This document shows, piece after piece, positions 24,595 to 32,911 of a stretch of 36,356 bases of DNA; positions within the stretch are counted from its first letter, which is position 1, and each line of letters starts with the position of its first letter. The translations under genes were made by a program, and so were the position numbers. Under the pieces are notes generated by a model that searched no databases, was not told the DNA's origin, and was given only the letters and a program-made list of their open reading frames with translations. Origin of the DNA: Bacteroidota bacterium (GTDB taxonomy: Bacteria; Bacteroidota; Bacteroidia; Chitinophagales; Chitinophagaceae); contig JABDGW010000027.1 of the NCBI GenBank assembly GCA_013285855.1, positions 1 to 36,356 on the forward strand, read 5' to 3'.

Positions 24595-25422
24595 TTATAT
24601 AGCCATTTTATTATTTCTATCAGATTTGTAAACATTGTTTTTAATAATCGAATCTAACTCATCAGTTTCTTTTTTTGCAAGCGTTAATAATTCTTTGGTA
24701 AATGCATCTTGTTTGTTAGTCTCAAGCATTAAAGTTAAAAGGCTTTGAATGTTTGTAAGGGGCCGCCGTATTATATGCGCCTGAGTAAATGATATTTCCC
24801 GCAATACCGTATTCTGGCCTTCAATTTTTTTAATGGCAGGCAGAAATATAAATCTTATTTCAAGGATAATTAAGACGATAGAAATACAAAGAATGCAAAT
24901 TTCTTCAAGTTGAAAATTTTTTACTTCTTCATTTGAATAGCCGATCAATCTTGCACTAAAATTTTCTAATTGCTGCAAATAAAAATTTTCTGCATTCAAC
25001 AGGTCAAGAAAGTTTGCTATTTTATCATTTGAGATATTGCGACCTAATTGATAAAAAAAATGGATATAACCAATGTCAAGTTTATGATATTCCAGTATCA
25101 TATCTTCTTTTAAAGGTAAAACATTCAAACTTTTATCACCGTATAAAAGCACTTGTTGCAATTGAGTAAATGAGTGTATCAGGCTATCAAGCGAAAGACC
25201 TGAGACGTGTCCTTCAAGATTATCCGCAGCAATATAATTTACTATTTGCTGCGATAAACTTCTTTGCGTTGCAGTTACTTTCATTACTGCCGCATTTAAT
25301 TTTAACCTGTTTGAAGACGTAACAATAAAAAAGCAAGACAATAAAAGCAAAATCAAAATTGAGATCGTCATGGTAACAAGAGCGCGCAACAAAGAATTCC
25401 TTTGTTTAAAATGGAGTTTCAT
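24595..25422 (-). CDS. Membrane sensor-like protein with a lone histidine-kinase dimerisation domain and no ATPase domain
   Basis: The 275-residue product has two membrane helices (about 13-35 and 173-196) enclosing a helical extracellular domain. That domain resembles type IV pili/PilJ-like sensor modules (MKVTATQRSLSQQIVNYIAA; later QLENFSARLIGYS). The cytoplasmic tail contains REISFTQAHIIRRPLTNIQS, an H-x-x-R-x-P-L-x-x-I box as in the DHp helix of Bacteroidota PAS-type histidine kinases, with the candidate His at 216. A second helix, KELLTLAKKETDELDSIIKN, follows. The protein then stops: no N, G1, F or G2 box of the ATP-binding domain. The residues at the 3' end show no frameshifted remnant before the convergent gene 4 bases away. 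It may be a phosphotransfer or decoy partner of another kinase. Confidence 0.7.
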   Translation of the reverse strand: MKLHFKQRNSLLRALVTMTISILILLLLSCFFIVTSSNRLKLNAAVMKVTATQRSLSQQIVNYIAADNLEGHVSGLSLDSLIHSFTQLQQVLLYGDKSLNVLPLKEDMILEYHKLDIGYIHFFYQLGRNISNDKIANFLDLLNAENFYLQQLENFSARLIGYSNEEVKNFQLEEICILCISIVLIILEIRFIFLPAIKKIEGQNTVLREISFTQAHIIRRPLTNIQSLLTLMLETNKQDAFTKELLTLAKKETDELDSIIKNNVYKSDRNNKMAI

Positions 25423-25594
25423 ATACCTTGGATATTGGTAAAAAATCTAACGCAAAACCAGGCGAATTAGTATTTAAAGATGAAAATTAATAAGGTGTGC
25501 TTAAGCAACTGCTGTACTAATCGGTGTTTTTAAGTTTAATATTTTACAACTTATTATTGCGATATGAAATATACATGTTACCTGGAGTAAACAG

Positions 25595-26368
25595 CTAACG
25601 TTTTTTTTCGACAGCAATTAAAAAAGCAATTCCGCTAAAAGCCAATGCTTCAAAAACACTTGTCCATTCGTTACCATTTCCCCTATGTGGATCTGCAATG
25701 GCACGCGGAATATGCAGTATCAGAAACCATATAAATATCATCAGCCCTAATAATGCTGCGGCCATATTTCTTTTAATATTAATGATGATGGCAACGCCTG
25801 CTAATATTAATGCAACGGCTGCAAAATAGGTCCAGAACAAGTGGCCGGGAATCCATGATGGTACAAGTGTAACTACAAAACCGGTGTACAAAAAATGATC
25901 AATACCAAAAACAACCATAGTAATTGCTAAAAAATATTTACCGACGGGAATAAACTTCTCTAAAAATTTTATAAAAGCAGGAGCGTAATTATTTTTTGTA
26001 AATGTGCCTGCAACAATAAATGCGCCGCCACTTAGTGTAAGGCATTTAAAAGGATCTGACCAAAAACCCAATTCTTTCTGGTGTATGCTCAGTTCATAAG
26101 GAATATGAAAGCATATAACCATCAGTAATAAAATGAATCCTAAAGCAAGAGAGGTTTCTCTTGCTTTAATATCAAAAATAATAGCGGCACAAGCTATAAT
26201 TAGTAACAGGCTAAAAATCCATGTACATATTAATCTTGCATGCAGCCATGCAGGAAAAGCAAGCGGTAACATTACCGGCCTGAAATTACCGCAAACTAAT
26301 TGCTGAATGGCAATAGCAATAAACCCAATTGCAAAAAAGCATTGCCAGAGCTTTGTATATTTTTTCAT
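25595..26368 (-). CDS. DoxX-like multi-pass membrane protein
   Basis: The 257-residue inner-membrane protein has about seven to eight hydrophobic helices. Two similar halves can be seen. The first is LWQCFFAIGFIAIAIQQLVC with LPLAFPAWLHARLICTWIFS and a later CFHIPYELS. The second is YFLAITMVVFGIDHFLYTGF with LVPSWIPGHLFWTYFAAVAL and a later ILHIPRAIA. The FG-DHFLY, VP-WIPGH and HIPRA pieces resemble the DoxX/SURF4-like group found in Bacteroidota, arranged as a fused tandem pair. The function is unknown. It is alone on the - strand, about 170 bases from the DHp-only protein gene. Confidence 0.65.
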   Translation of the reverse strand: MKKYTKLWQCFFAIGFIAIAIQQLVCGNFRPVMLPLAFPAWLHARLICTWIFSLLLIIACAAIIFDIKARETSLALGFILLLMVICFHIPYELSIHQKELGFWSDPFKCLTLSGGAFIVAGTFTKNNYAPAFIKFLEKFIPVGKYFLAITMVVFGIDHFLYTGFVVTLVPSWIPGHLFWTYFAAVALILAGVAIIINIKRNMAAALLGLMIFIWFLILHIPRAIADPHRGNGNEWTSVFEALAFSGIAFLIAVEKKR

Positions 26369-26521
26369 AAAACAGATTTTAGCAGTAATGGTTAATTGAG
26401 GAGAAGAAGAAATAGCAATCGTTTAATCTTTTAAATATATATAAAATTTGCAATTGAAGAGAATAAATTTAAACAAAATTGAACACCTGGGTGTAACAGC
26501 AATTATATATTTACAGTGATT

Positions 26522-27160
26522 ATGCCTGACATCTATACAAAAGATAATTTTCATGATATATGCCTGGCGCTTGCTGAAAAAGATGAAGCACTAAAATTAA
26601 TAATAGATAAATATGGCTTGCCACCAATGTGGACAAGACCTGCAATTTTTCAATCGCTGATATTAACCATACTTGAGCAACAGGTTTCATTGGCTTCTGC
26701 TTTTGCGGCGTTTAAAAAATTAAAAGCAAAAATTGGTTTTGTTACCCCCAAAAAAATACTCACACTAACAGATGCTGAATTAAAAGCCTGTTATTTCAGC
26801 CGCCAAAAAATTGTTTATGCAAGAGCACTTGCAACTGCTATTGTTTCAAAAAAAATTAATCTTAAAAAACTTGCAGCCTCAACCGATGAAGAAATACGTA
26901 CTGTATTAAAACAAATAAAAGGTATTGGCGATTGGACCGTTGATGTATATTTAATGCATGCTCTGCAACGCACAGATCTTTTTCCTTTAGGCGATATAGC
27001 ACTGGTAAATAGTTTAAAAGAAGTAAAACAATTACATTCCAAAGTAAGTAAAGAAGAAATGCTGGCAATTGCTGAAAACTGGCGGCCGTACAGAACTGTT
27101 GCCTCAATGATGTTGTGGCATGCTTATATACAAAAAAAAGGCATTAAGATTTATAGCTGA
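26522..27160 (+). CDS. DNA-3-methyladenine glycosylase II-like (AlkA/HhH-GPD family)
   Basis: This base-excision repair glycosylase removes alkylated bases. The 212-residue product, starting at ATG 26522 (a GTG two codons earlier is less likely), matches the short AlkA-like form without the N-terminal extra domain. Features: FQSLILTILEQQVSLASAFA near 43-62, the helix-hairpin-helix IKGIGDWTVDVYLM at 132-145, and the catalytic Asp158 in FPLGDIAL. The end AIENWRPYRTVASMMLWH holds the usual WRPYR-A-AM-LW pattern. It is apparently a single gene between a divergent membrane-protein gene and the FAD-enzyme operon, with 123 bases before the latter. Confidence 0.9.
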   Translation: MPDIYTKDNFHDICLALAEKDEALKLIIDKYGLPPMWTRPAIFQSLILTILEQQVSLASAFAAFKKLKAKIGFVTPKKILTLTDAELKACYFSRQKIVYARALATAIVSKKINLKKLAASTDEEIRTVLKQIKGIGDWTVDVYLMHALQRTDLFPLGDIALVNSLKEVKQLHSKVSKEEMLAIAENWRPYRTVASMMLWHAYIQKKGIKIYS

Positions 27161-27222
27161 GATTTTTAAATAGCCATAAACAGTATAATAACTTCTTGCC
27201 TGTAAACAATTTAATTTTTATT

Positions 27223-27230
27223 TATATTTG
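27223..27230 (+). promoter_or_regulatory. -7 box of the FAD enzyme/membrane cyclase operon
   Basis: TATATTTG is a full TAnnTTTG match 53 bases before the FAD-enzyme start. The nearest upstream TTG (27196) is 24 bases away, longer than the usual 19-base spacing. Confidence 0.4.
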
Positions 27231-27283
27231 ATAAATATCCGTATAAAAGATCACTCCTTATTTATTCTAAAAGCCGAACACTA

Positions 27284-29194
27284 ATGCAAAAAAAGAAAGT
27301 CATCATTCTCGGAGGAGGTGTGGCTGGAATGAGCGCAGCACATGAATTAATTGAACGGGGTTTTGAAGTACAGGTTTTTGAAAAGAAAGTGCAGTTGCCC
27401 GGTGGCAAGGCACGCAGCGTAAATGTTCCTGATGAAGACGCAGGCGAGCATTATAATCCTTTGCCCGGCGAACACGGGTTTCGTTTTTTTCCCGGCTTTT
27501 ATAAGCATGTTATTGATACCATGAAACGCATTCCTTTCCCGGGAAATAAGAATGGCGTTTTTGATAATCTCATAGCAGCTCCGCACGTGATGATGGCAAG
27601 GTCTGATGCCGAACCGATCGTTATGCTCGACAGCTTTCCAAAAACATTTGAAGATTTTAAATTTCTTCTCCAGTCATTACACCAGCATACAGGCTTAAGC
27701 ACTGATGATGAAATGTTTTTTGCAACCAAAGTTTGGCAGTTAATAACAAGCTGCCGTGCCCGCCGCGAAAATGATTATGAACGGATGGGATGGTGGCAAT
27801 ATACAGATGGTGCACACAGAAGTAAAACCTACCAGGACCTGCTTGCCCGCGGTTTAACAAGAACCCTGGTCGCCGCACGTGCCGCAACAGCAAGTACCAA
27901 AACCGGTGGCGATATTTTTTTGCAGCTTGTATTTAATATGGCAAACCCTGATGTGGCTACAGACAGAATTTTAGATGGACCTACAAATAATCAATGGTTA
28001 ACTCCATGGCATGAATATTTAATAAATAAAGGCGTTGATTATCGTTTTCTTTCTGATGTAAAAAAGATAGAATGTACAGACGGAAAAATAACCGGCGTTT
28101 GGGTTGAAAAAATCAAAGCCGATGACAGCATTTTTAATGAACAGCTTCCTGATAAGCCGGATATTCAGCATTACACAGCCGATTATTATATCTGTGCTGT
28201 ACCGGTTGAAGTAGCTGCTCCTTTGTTATTAAATGATATTTTACAACCCAATCAAACTATACAGGATTTTATTAATAATGTAATAAGGAATGCTGATCTT
28301 TCTGACCCAACTGTTTCAATTATTGATGTTACAAATGATGCAATTCAAAAGGCTGCTATAATGAATGCTGATCCAACATTATCAGGTATAATAGAATTGT
28401 CTAATGACGTTTCATGGATGACGGGTGTGCAGTATTATTTATATGAAGATGTTACTTTAAATAAAGGCCATATCATTTTTGCGGACAGTCCCTGGGCGGT
28501 TACAGCAATATCACAATCACAGTTCTGGAAAAGTTTCCCAATGAGCCAGTTTGCAGATGGCAAAGCAAAAACAGTTTTATCATGTGATGTATCTGATTGG
28601 GAAACGCCGGGTATTCTATATGGAAAAATGGCTAAAGAATGTACTGCTGAAGAAATTAAAAATGAAGTGTGGGCGCAAATGAAAAGCTCATTGGTTGTAA
28701 ATGGTAAATGCTTATTGAATGATGAAATGATACATACATGGTTCATTGACCGTGACATTGTTTTTGATAATATCAATTTGCTTAAAGGCGATTATTTCAG
28801 CAAGAACACAGAACCATTACTTGTAAATAAAGTAGATACATGGCGGTTAAGACCCGAATCTTATTGCGCTATTCCGAATTTATTTTTTGCTGCAGATTAT
28901 GTGCGCACACATACTGATCTTGCCACAATGGAAGGCGCTAATGAAGCAGCACGCCGTGCTGTAAATAATATTATTGAAGCATCAGAAGCAAATGTGCCTT
29001 TATGTGAAATATGGAATTTGCATGAGCCATGGGAATTTGCTTATTATCGCTATCACGATTACCGGCGTTATATGAAAGGTTTAAAATGGAATGAAAGTTT
29101 TCCATGGTGGGTAAAATTGATTCAATGGATTATTTCATTATTCAGAAAAGGAGCGAAAAAATCTGCAGTAACTAAATCACCTTCCGCAACTTAA
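27284..29194 (+). CDS. FAD-dependent amine oxidase / hydroxysqualene-dehydroxylase-like oxidoreductase
   Basis: The 636-residue flavoenzyme begins with a classic Rossmann dinucleotide motif, KVIILGGGVAGMSAAHELIE, with the acidic ribose ligand at the end of the next strand (VQVFEKK). GGKARS follows, as in phytoene-desaturase and amine-oxidase relatives. EHGFRFFPGFYKHVIDTMKR is characteristic of a bacterial subgroup often labelled hydroxysqualene dehydroxylase or isorenieratene-synthase-like. The C-terminal flavin-contact region is IPNLFFAADYVRTHTDLATM and EGANEAARRAVNNI. The middle part carries the substrate domain (RMGWWQYTDGA). A short hydrophobic end (WWVKLIQWIISLF) may touch the membrane. 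The substrate is unknown; a polyene or isoprenoid is the best guess. It is the first gene of a compact run, six bases before a predicted membrane terpene-cyclase-like gene. Confidence 0.82.
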   Translation: MQKKKVIILGGGVAGMSAAHELIERGFEVQVFEKKVQLPGGKARSVNVPDEDAGEHYNPLPGEHGFRFFPGFYKHVIDTMKRIPFPGNKNGVFDNLIAAPHVMMARSDAEPIVMLDSFPKTFEDFKFLLQSLHQHTGLSTDDEMFFATKVWQLITSCRARRENDYERMGWWQYTDGAHRSKTYQDLLARGLTRTLVAARAATASTKTGGDIFLQLVFNMANPDVATDRILDGPTNNQWLTPWHEYLINKGVDYRFLSDVKKIECTDGKITGVWVEKIKADDSIFNEQLPDKPDIQHYTADYYICAVPVEVAAPLLLNDILQPNQTIQDFINNVIRNADLSDPTVSIIDVTNDAIQKAAIMNADPTLSGIIELSNDVSWMTGVQYYLYEDVTLNKGHIIFADSPWAVTAISQSQFWKSFPMSQFADGKAKTVLSCDVSDWETPGILYGKMAKECTAEEIKNEVWAQMKSSLVVNGKCLLNDEMIHTWFIDRDIVFDNINLLKGDYFSKNTEPLLVNKVDTWRLRPESYCAIPNLFFAADYVRTHTDLATMEGANEAARRAVNNIIEASEANVPLCEIWNLHEPWEFAYYRYHDYRRYMKGLKWNESFPWWVKLIQWIISLFRKGAKKSAVTKSPSAT

Positions 29195-29199
29195 TTTCA

Positions 29200-29865
29200 A
29201 TGGGGCATCCTCTTGTAAATACAACAGATTATTCACCTGGGCAGCTTATACTTTTTGGTATTGCAGCTGCGTATTGGGTGTGGGTGTATATTGTTGTAAT
29301 AAAAGATATTTCCAAATACAAATTTGTAGGCATTCCGGTGCTTGCAGTTTGTGCAAATATTGCATGGGAGTTTTTGTGGAGCTTTAAATATTATACCAAT
29401 ATGGGTGCTTTGTTTGAGTGGGGTTATCGTGCATGGTTTGTTTTGGATGTGTATATTTTTTATTCCTTATTTAAATATGGGAAAATCCAGTTTACAGATA
29501 AAAGATTGCAAAAACATTTTGCGCTTATAATAGTATTTTGCTTTTTATGCTGGGTTGCAGGTATCTATGCACTTACATCGCAATATTACGATCCTGTTGG
29601 CGCCACATCAGCCTATCTTGTAAACACAAATATGTCTGCTATTTATATTTTGCTGATAATAAATTTCCCCCTTGAAAAATCGCTTAGTATTTCCACTGCC
29701 TGGCATAAAATGCTGGGCACTGCATTAACCAGTGTGTTTTGTTTTTGGGCATTTCCCAACCAGTACTTTATGCTTACACTTTCCGTAATTACTTTTATTC
29801 TTGATCTTGTTTATATTTATCTGGTAACAAAATTTAAGCGGCAAAATACAGCCTATGCTTCTTGA
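29200..29865 (+). CDS. Seven-helix membrane protein resembling Pyr4/PaxB-type terpene cyclases
   Basis: The 221-residue protein is nearly all membrane helix, with about seven segments. Two acidic residues stand out inside helices. Glu57 in CANIAWEFLWSF fits the N-x-x-(W/Y)-E motif of helix 2, and Asp202 in ITFILDLVYIYL fits the last helix. In the fungal Pyr4 cyclase two acidic residues at comparable places (Glu63, Asp218) are essential. Length and seven-helix topology also match (fungal members are about 240 residues), as does WFVLDVYIFYSLFKYGK in helix 3. I infer this from remembered family features, not from an alignment. Alternatives: an unrelated integral membrane family, or a carotenoid lycopene-cyclase-like protein. 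It lies between the FAD enzyme (6 bases upstream) and the adenylate cyclase (11-base overlap), so it is translationally coupled. Confidence 0.6.
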   Translation: MGHPLVNTTDYSPGQLILFGIAAAYWVWVYIVVIKDISKYKFVGIPVLAVCANIAWEFLWSFKYYTNMGALFEWGYRAWFVLDVYIFYSLFKYGKIQFTDKRLQKHFALIIVFCFLCWVAGIYALTSQYYDPVGATSAYLVNTNMSAIYILLIINFPLEKSLSISTAWHKMLGTALTSVFCFWAFPNQYFMLTLSVITFILDLVYIYLVTKFKRQNTAYAS

Positions 29866-31120
29866 AAATTTTATAAGCAGATTTATTCCGCAAAAATTTA
29901 AACTGGATGAATGGACTTACAGAAAACACAGATTGTTTGTTTCAGTAAGTTTCATTTCTTCTTTATATGCTCTTTTTTATTTGCCAACCTCTGTTCTTGA
30001 AAATTATTACGGCGCGTCTTATATTATTATATTTTTTGTTACCTGCAATGCGCTATTTCCTTTTATTCTTAAGCGCGGCACTTCTTTAATAGTGCTTGCT
30101 TATGCATACATTTTTGTTTTGGCACTTTCTTTATCTGCAATTATGTATATAAGTGGTGGCGTTTATCATACAGCTACAGATCCTCAACTAATGGTTTTAC
30201 TGCCAATCATGGCATTGCTTTTTATAAATTTCAGAGCGGCTCTTTTATGGTTTTTTATTGCTGTTGCCATCGTTGCAACATTTGGAACCCTGCAATTAAA
30301 CGGAGTAAGCTTTGATATAAAGATGGAATATAAATACATCCAGTTGCAGAATTTATTGGCTGTGTGCGGGCATATTGTTCTTGTTTTTATGGTGATAAAT
30401 ATTTTTGAAAAACAAAAGAATCTTGCATTTGACAGGTTGCTGGAAAAAAACAAGATCATTGAAAAAGAAAAAGAAAGATCAGATGAATTGCTGTTGAATA
30501 TTCTGCCTGCAGAAGTAATGGAAGAATTAAAACAGACAGGGAAAACCCAGGCAAGAAATTACGATCTCGTTACTGTGTTGTTTGCTGATTTTGCAGATTT
30601 TACTTCTATCACTGAAGAGATGCCGCCTGAAGAACTTGTGTCAAGCATTGATGATTATTTTAAAATGATTGATAACATCGTTACAAAATTTAATGTGGAA
30701 AAAATAAAAACTGTTGGCGATGCTTATATCTGCGCTGCAGGTTTGGGTACTGAAAACAGTCATAACCCGATATTAATGTTAGAAGTTGCTATGGAAATTA
30801 TTGAAGCTATTCAGGATAAGAACAAAATAAGAGAAGCAGATAATAAAACCTGTTTTGAAATGCGCATCGGTGTACATGCGGGGCCGGTTGTTGCGGGCGT
30901 GGTTGGCGTTAAAAAATTTGCTTATGATATTTGGGGCGACACGGTAAATACAGCAGCACGCATGCAGCAATACGGTGAAGCAGGAAAAATAAATATTTCC
31001 GGTACTACACGGGAACTGGTAAAACACCGCTTTAACTGCAGTTATCGCGGCCGCATGGAAGCAAAACATAAAGGCCTTGTTGATATGTATTTTGTCGAAA
31101 GCAAAAAAACACATGCGTGA
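29855..31120 (+). CDS. Membrane-bound class III adenylate cyclase
   Basis: The 421-residue product has an N-terminal membrane region of about six helices (residues 27-185), a coiled linker (KNLAFDRLLEKNKIIEKEKE) with LLLNILPAEVMEELKQTG, and a C-terminal cyclase domain. Hallmark residues are complete: metal Asp245 (VLFADFADFT) and Asp289 (KIKTVGDAYI), adenine-selecting Lys285 and Asp358 (FAYDIWGD), and the transition-state pair Asn365 and Arg369 (NTAARM). The Lys/Asp pair predicts ATP rather than GTP as substrate, so the product is cAMP, or possibly a related signal. The catalytic domain forms homodimers. It overlaps the membrane cyclase-like gene by 11 bases. A functional link between nucleotide signalling and the upstream enzymes is implied only by this coupling. 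Confidence 0.93.
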   Translation: MLLENFISRFIPQKFKLDEWTYRKHRLFVSVSFISSLYALFYLPTSVLENYYGASYIIIFFVTCNALFPFILKRGTSLIVLAYAYIFVLALSLSAIMYISGGVYHTATDPQLMVLLPIMALLFINFRAALLWFFIAVAIVATFGTLQLNGVSFDIKMEYKYIQLQNLLAVCGHIVLVFMVINIFEKQKNLAFDRLLEKNKIIEKEKERSDELLLNILPAEVMEELKQTGKTQARNYDLVTVLFADFADFTSITEEMPPEELVSSIDDYFKMIDNIVTKFNVEKIKTVGDAYICAAGLGTENSHNPILMLEVAMEIIEAIQDKNKIREADNKTCFEMRIGVHAGPVVAGVVGVKKFAYDIWGDTVNTAARMQQYGEAGKINISGTTRELVKHRFNCSYRGRMEAKHKGLVDMYFVESKKTHA

Positions 31121-31144
31121 GTTGAAAACTTTTATTTTTGACCC

Positions 31145-32317
31145 ATGCAAAACAGTAGTTTAAAATCTCAGTTTTTATTAAACCCTGGTATTACTTATTT
31201 AAATTTTGGTTCTTTTGGCGCATGTGCAAAACCTGTTTTTGAAGACTATCAAAAATGGCAGCTTCAATTAGAAACAGAACCTATACAATTTATTGTTGTT
31301 GAGGGTCCTAAAAATCTTAAAAATTCAAGAGAAGCACTTGCCAATTATATAAACTGTAATGCTGATGATCTTGTATTTGTTACCAACCCATCTTACGCTG
31401 TAAATATTGTTGCAAAAAGTTTTCCGCTGAAAGCCAATGATGAAATACTCAGCACCAACATTGAATACGGAGCATTAGACCGCACCTGGAATTATTACTG
31501 TAAAAAGGCCGGTGCAAAATATATTCGCCAGCCAATTACATTGCCGCTTATTTCCAAAGAAAAAATTATCGAAGATTTTTTTAAAGGCTTATCAAAAAAT
31601 ACAAAAGCAATTTTCATCAGCCATATTACAAGTGCAACTGCATTAAAATTACCTGTAAAAGAAATTTGCGCAATAGCTAAAGAAAAAGGTTTATTTACTA
31701 TTGTTGATGGAGCACATGCGCCTGGCCATATATCTTTAAACCTTGCAGAATTACAGGCCGATGTATATACAGGCGCTTGTCATAAATGGATGTGTACACC
31801 AAAAGGATGTTCATTTTTATATGTAAGAAAGGAACATCAGCATTTATTTGATCCATTGGTTGTAAGCTGGGGATATGAAAGTGCTGCGCCTTCTCATTCA
31901 CAGTTTTTAGATTATCATCAAACACAAGGCACGAGAGATTTTTCTGCTTTCTTAACGGTGCCAAAAACAATTAAATTTTTAGAAGAAAATAACTGGCCGC
32001 AACGTGCTGCTGATTGCAGGCAGCTTGCTCACAAAAATTATTTTCGCTTTTGTGAGTTATTGCATTCACAACCTTTATGCCCTGTTACAGATGAATTTTT
32101 GGGCCAGATGTGCAGCACACCTGTACAAACAAATGAACCTGAAAAATTACAGCGGTTGCTTTTTGAAAAATATAATATTGAAATACCTGTAATGAGGCAG
32201 GATGAACAGGTTTTTATTCGTTATTCTATAAATGTTTTTAATGAGCAACAAGATCTTGATAAATTATATAATGCGCTTACAGCAATCATTGCCGAAACAG
32301 ATCTTATAAAATTATAA
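31145..32317 (+). CDS. Class V aminotransferase-fold PLP enzyme (isopenicillin N epimerase-like)
   Basis: This is a PLP-dependent enzyme of the CefD/cysteine desulfurase fold. At 390 residues it shows LNPGITYLNFGSFGACAKPV at the start (family pattern YLN-GS-G), the cofactor pocket TNPSYAVNIVA, then IVDGAHAPGHISLNL with Asp188 contacting the pyridine nitrogen. The Schiff-base lysine Lys214 is in TGACHKWMCTPKG. Members with this signature act as epimerases, lyases or desulfurases, so the reaction cannot be fixed. It follows the adenylate cyclase by 24 bases. A TATTTTTG at 31133-31140 fits a -7 box but leaves almost no leader, so co-transcription with the upstream operon is more likely. It converges with the next gene; the stops are 11 bases apart. 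Confidence 0.87.
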   Translation: MQNSSLKSQFLLNPGITYLNFGSFGACAKPVFEDYQKWQLQLETEPIQFIVVEGPKNLKNSREALANYINCNADDLVFVTNPSYAVNIVAKSFPLKANDEILSTNIEYGALDRTWNYYCKKAGAKYIRQPITLPLISKEKIIEDFFKGLSKNTKAIFISHITSATALKLPVKEICAIAKEKGLFTIVDGAHAPGHISLNLAELQADVYTGACHKWMCTPKGCSFLYVRKEHQHLFDPLVVSWGYESAAPSHSQFLDYHQTQGTRDFSAFLTVPKTIKFLEENNWPQRAADCRQLAHKNYFRFCELLHSQPLCPVTDEFLGQMCSTPVQTNEPEKLQRLLFEKYNIEIPVMRQDEQVFIRYSINVFNEQQDLDKLYNALTAIIAETDLIKL

Positions 32318-32328
32318 TCGGCAAAATA

Positions 32329-32754
32329 TTAACTGATAAGTTTATCGTGGCTGGAAAGATAAGGAATAAGAAATGCGGCAAGACAACCGATAACTACCTG
32401 GGTTCCTACCACTAAAAATTTAAAATCATAAGGTACAGAACCCATTACTGACTGGCGAACCATAATGCCTAAAAAAACAATAGCAATTGTTATTATAACT
32501 ACAAGAAGACGATAAAATCCAATGCCGCGTTTATGATAATGTACAAAAAATGAAAACAATAATCCGCAGGTTATTAACTGCAGAATTGAACCGAAAACAA
32601 TAACAGTAACATCAAGCCCATTAAACTCATAAAATGAAGTAACACCCCTGTAAACAAGAGCAAAAACTGTGTTGGCTACTGCGGCGATAAGGCCTGCAAA
32701 TAATCCACTTAAAATACCTCTGGATAAATCAGTTTGTGGATAATCGTAATTCAT
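32329..32754 (-). CDS. Small four-helix membrane protein, unknown function
   Basis: I do not recognise a family. The 141-residue product has a short polar start (MNYDYPQTDLSRGILS) and four hydrophobic segments: GLFAGLIAAVANTVFALVY, VIVFGSILQLITCGLLFSFF, LLVVIITIAIVFLGIMV and FLVVGTQVVIGCLAAFLIP. Gly-rich turns and a G-FAGL motif at the first helix recall small integral proteins of the DUF6069-like kind, but this is weak. It is apparently single, convergent with the PLP enzyme and about 160 bases from the glycosidase gene upstream. Confidence 0.6.
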   Translation of the reverse strand: MNYDYPQTDLSRGILSGLFAGLIAAVANTVFALVYRGVTSFYEFNGLDVTVIVFGSILQLITCGLLFSFFVHYHKRGIGFYRLLVVIITIAIVFLGIMVRQSVMGSVPYDFKFLVVGTQVVIGCLAAFLIPYLSSHDKLIS

Positions 32755-32911
32755 ATTCCAGGTTTTAATAGTGAAGAATGAGGCAAACTTGTTTTTATCC
32801 AGGCAATATCAAGATAATCAGGCGAAGCAAATTGTATATATCGTTTTAAAAAGTTTGCGCAATGAAGTTATATAAAAAATTACATCGATAGCGAAATTAT
32901 TTGCTGCAATG

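Noticed and set aside
25423..25594. tRNA or small RNA gene in gaps of 100-250 bases
   Set aside because: No cloverleaf-like pairing or T-loop GGTTCGAATCC-type word was found in this or the other gaps.
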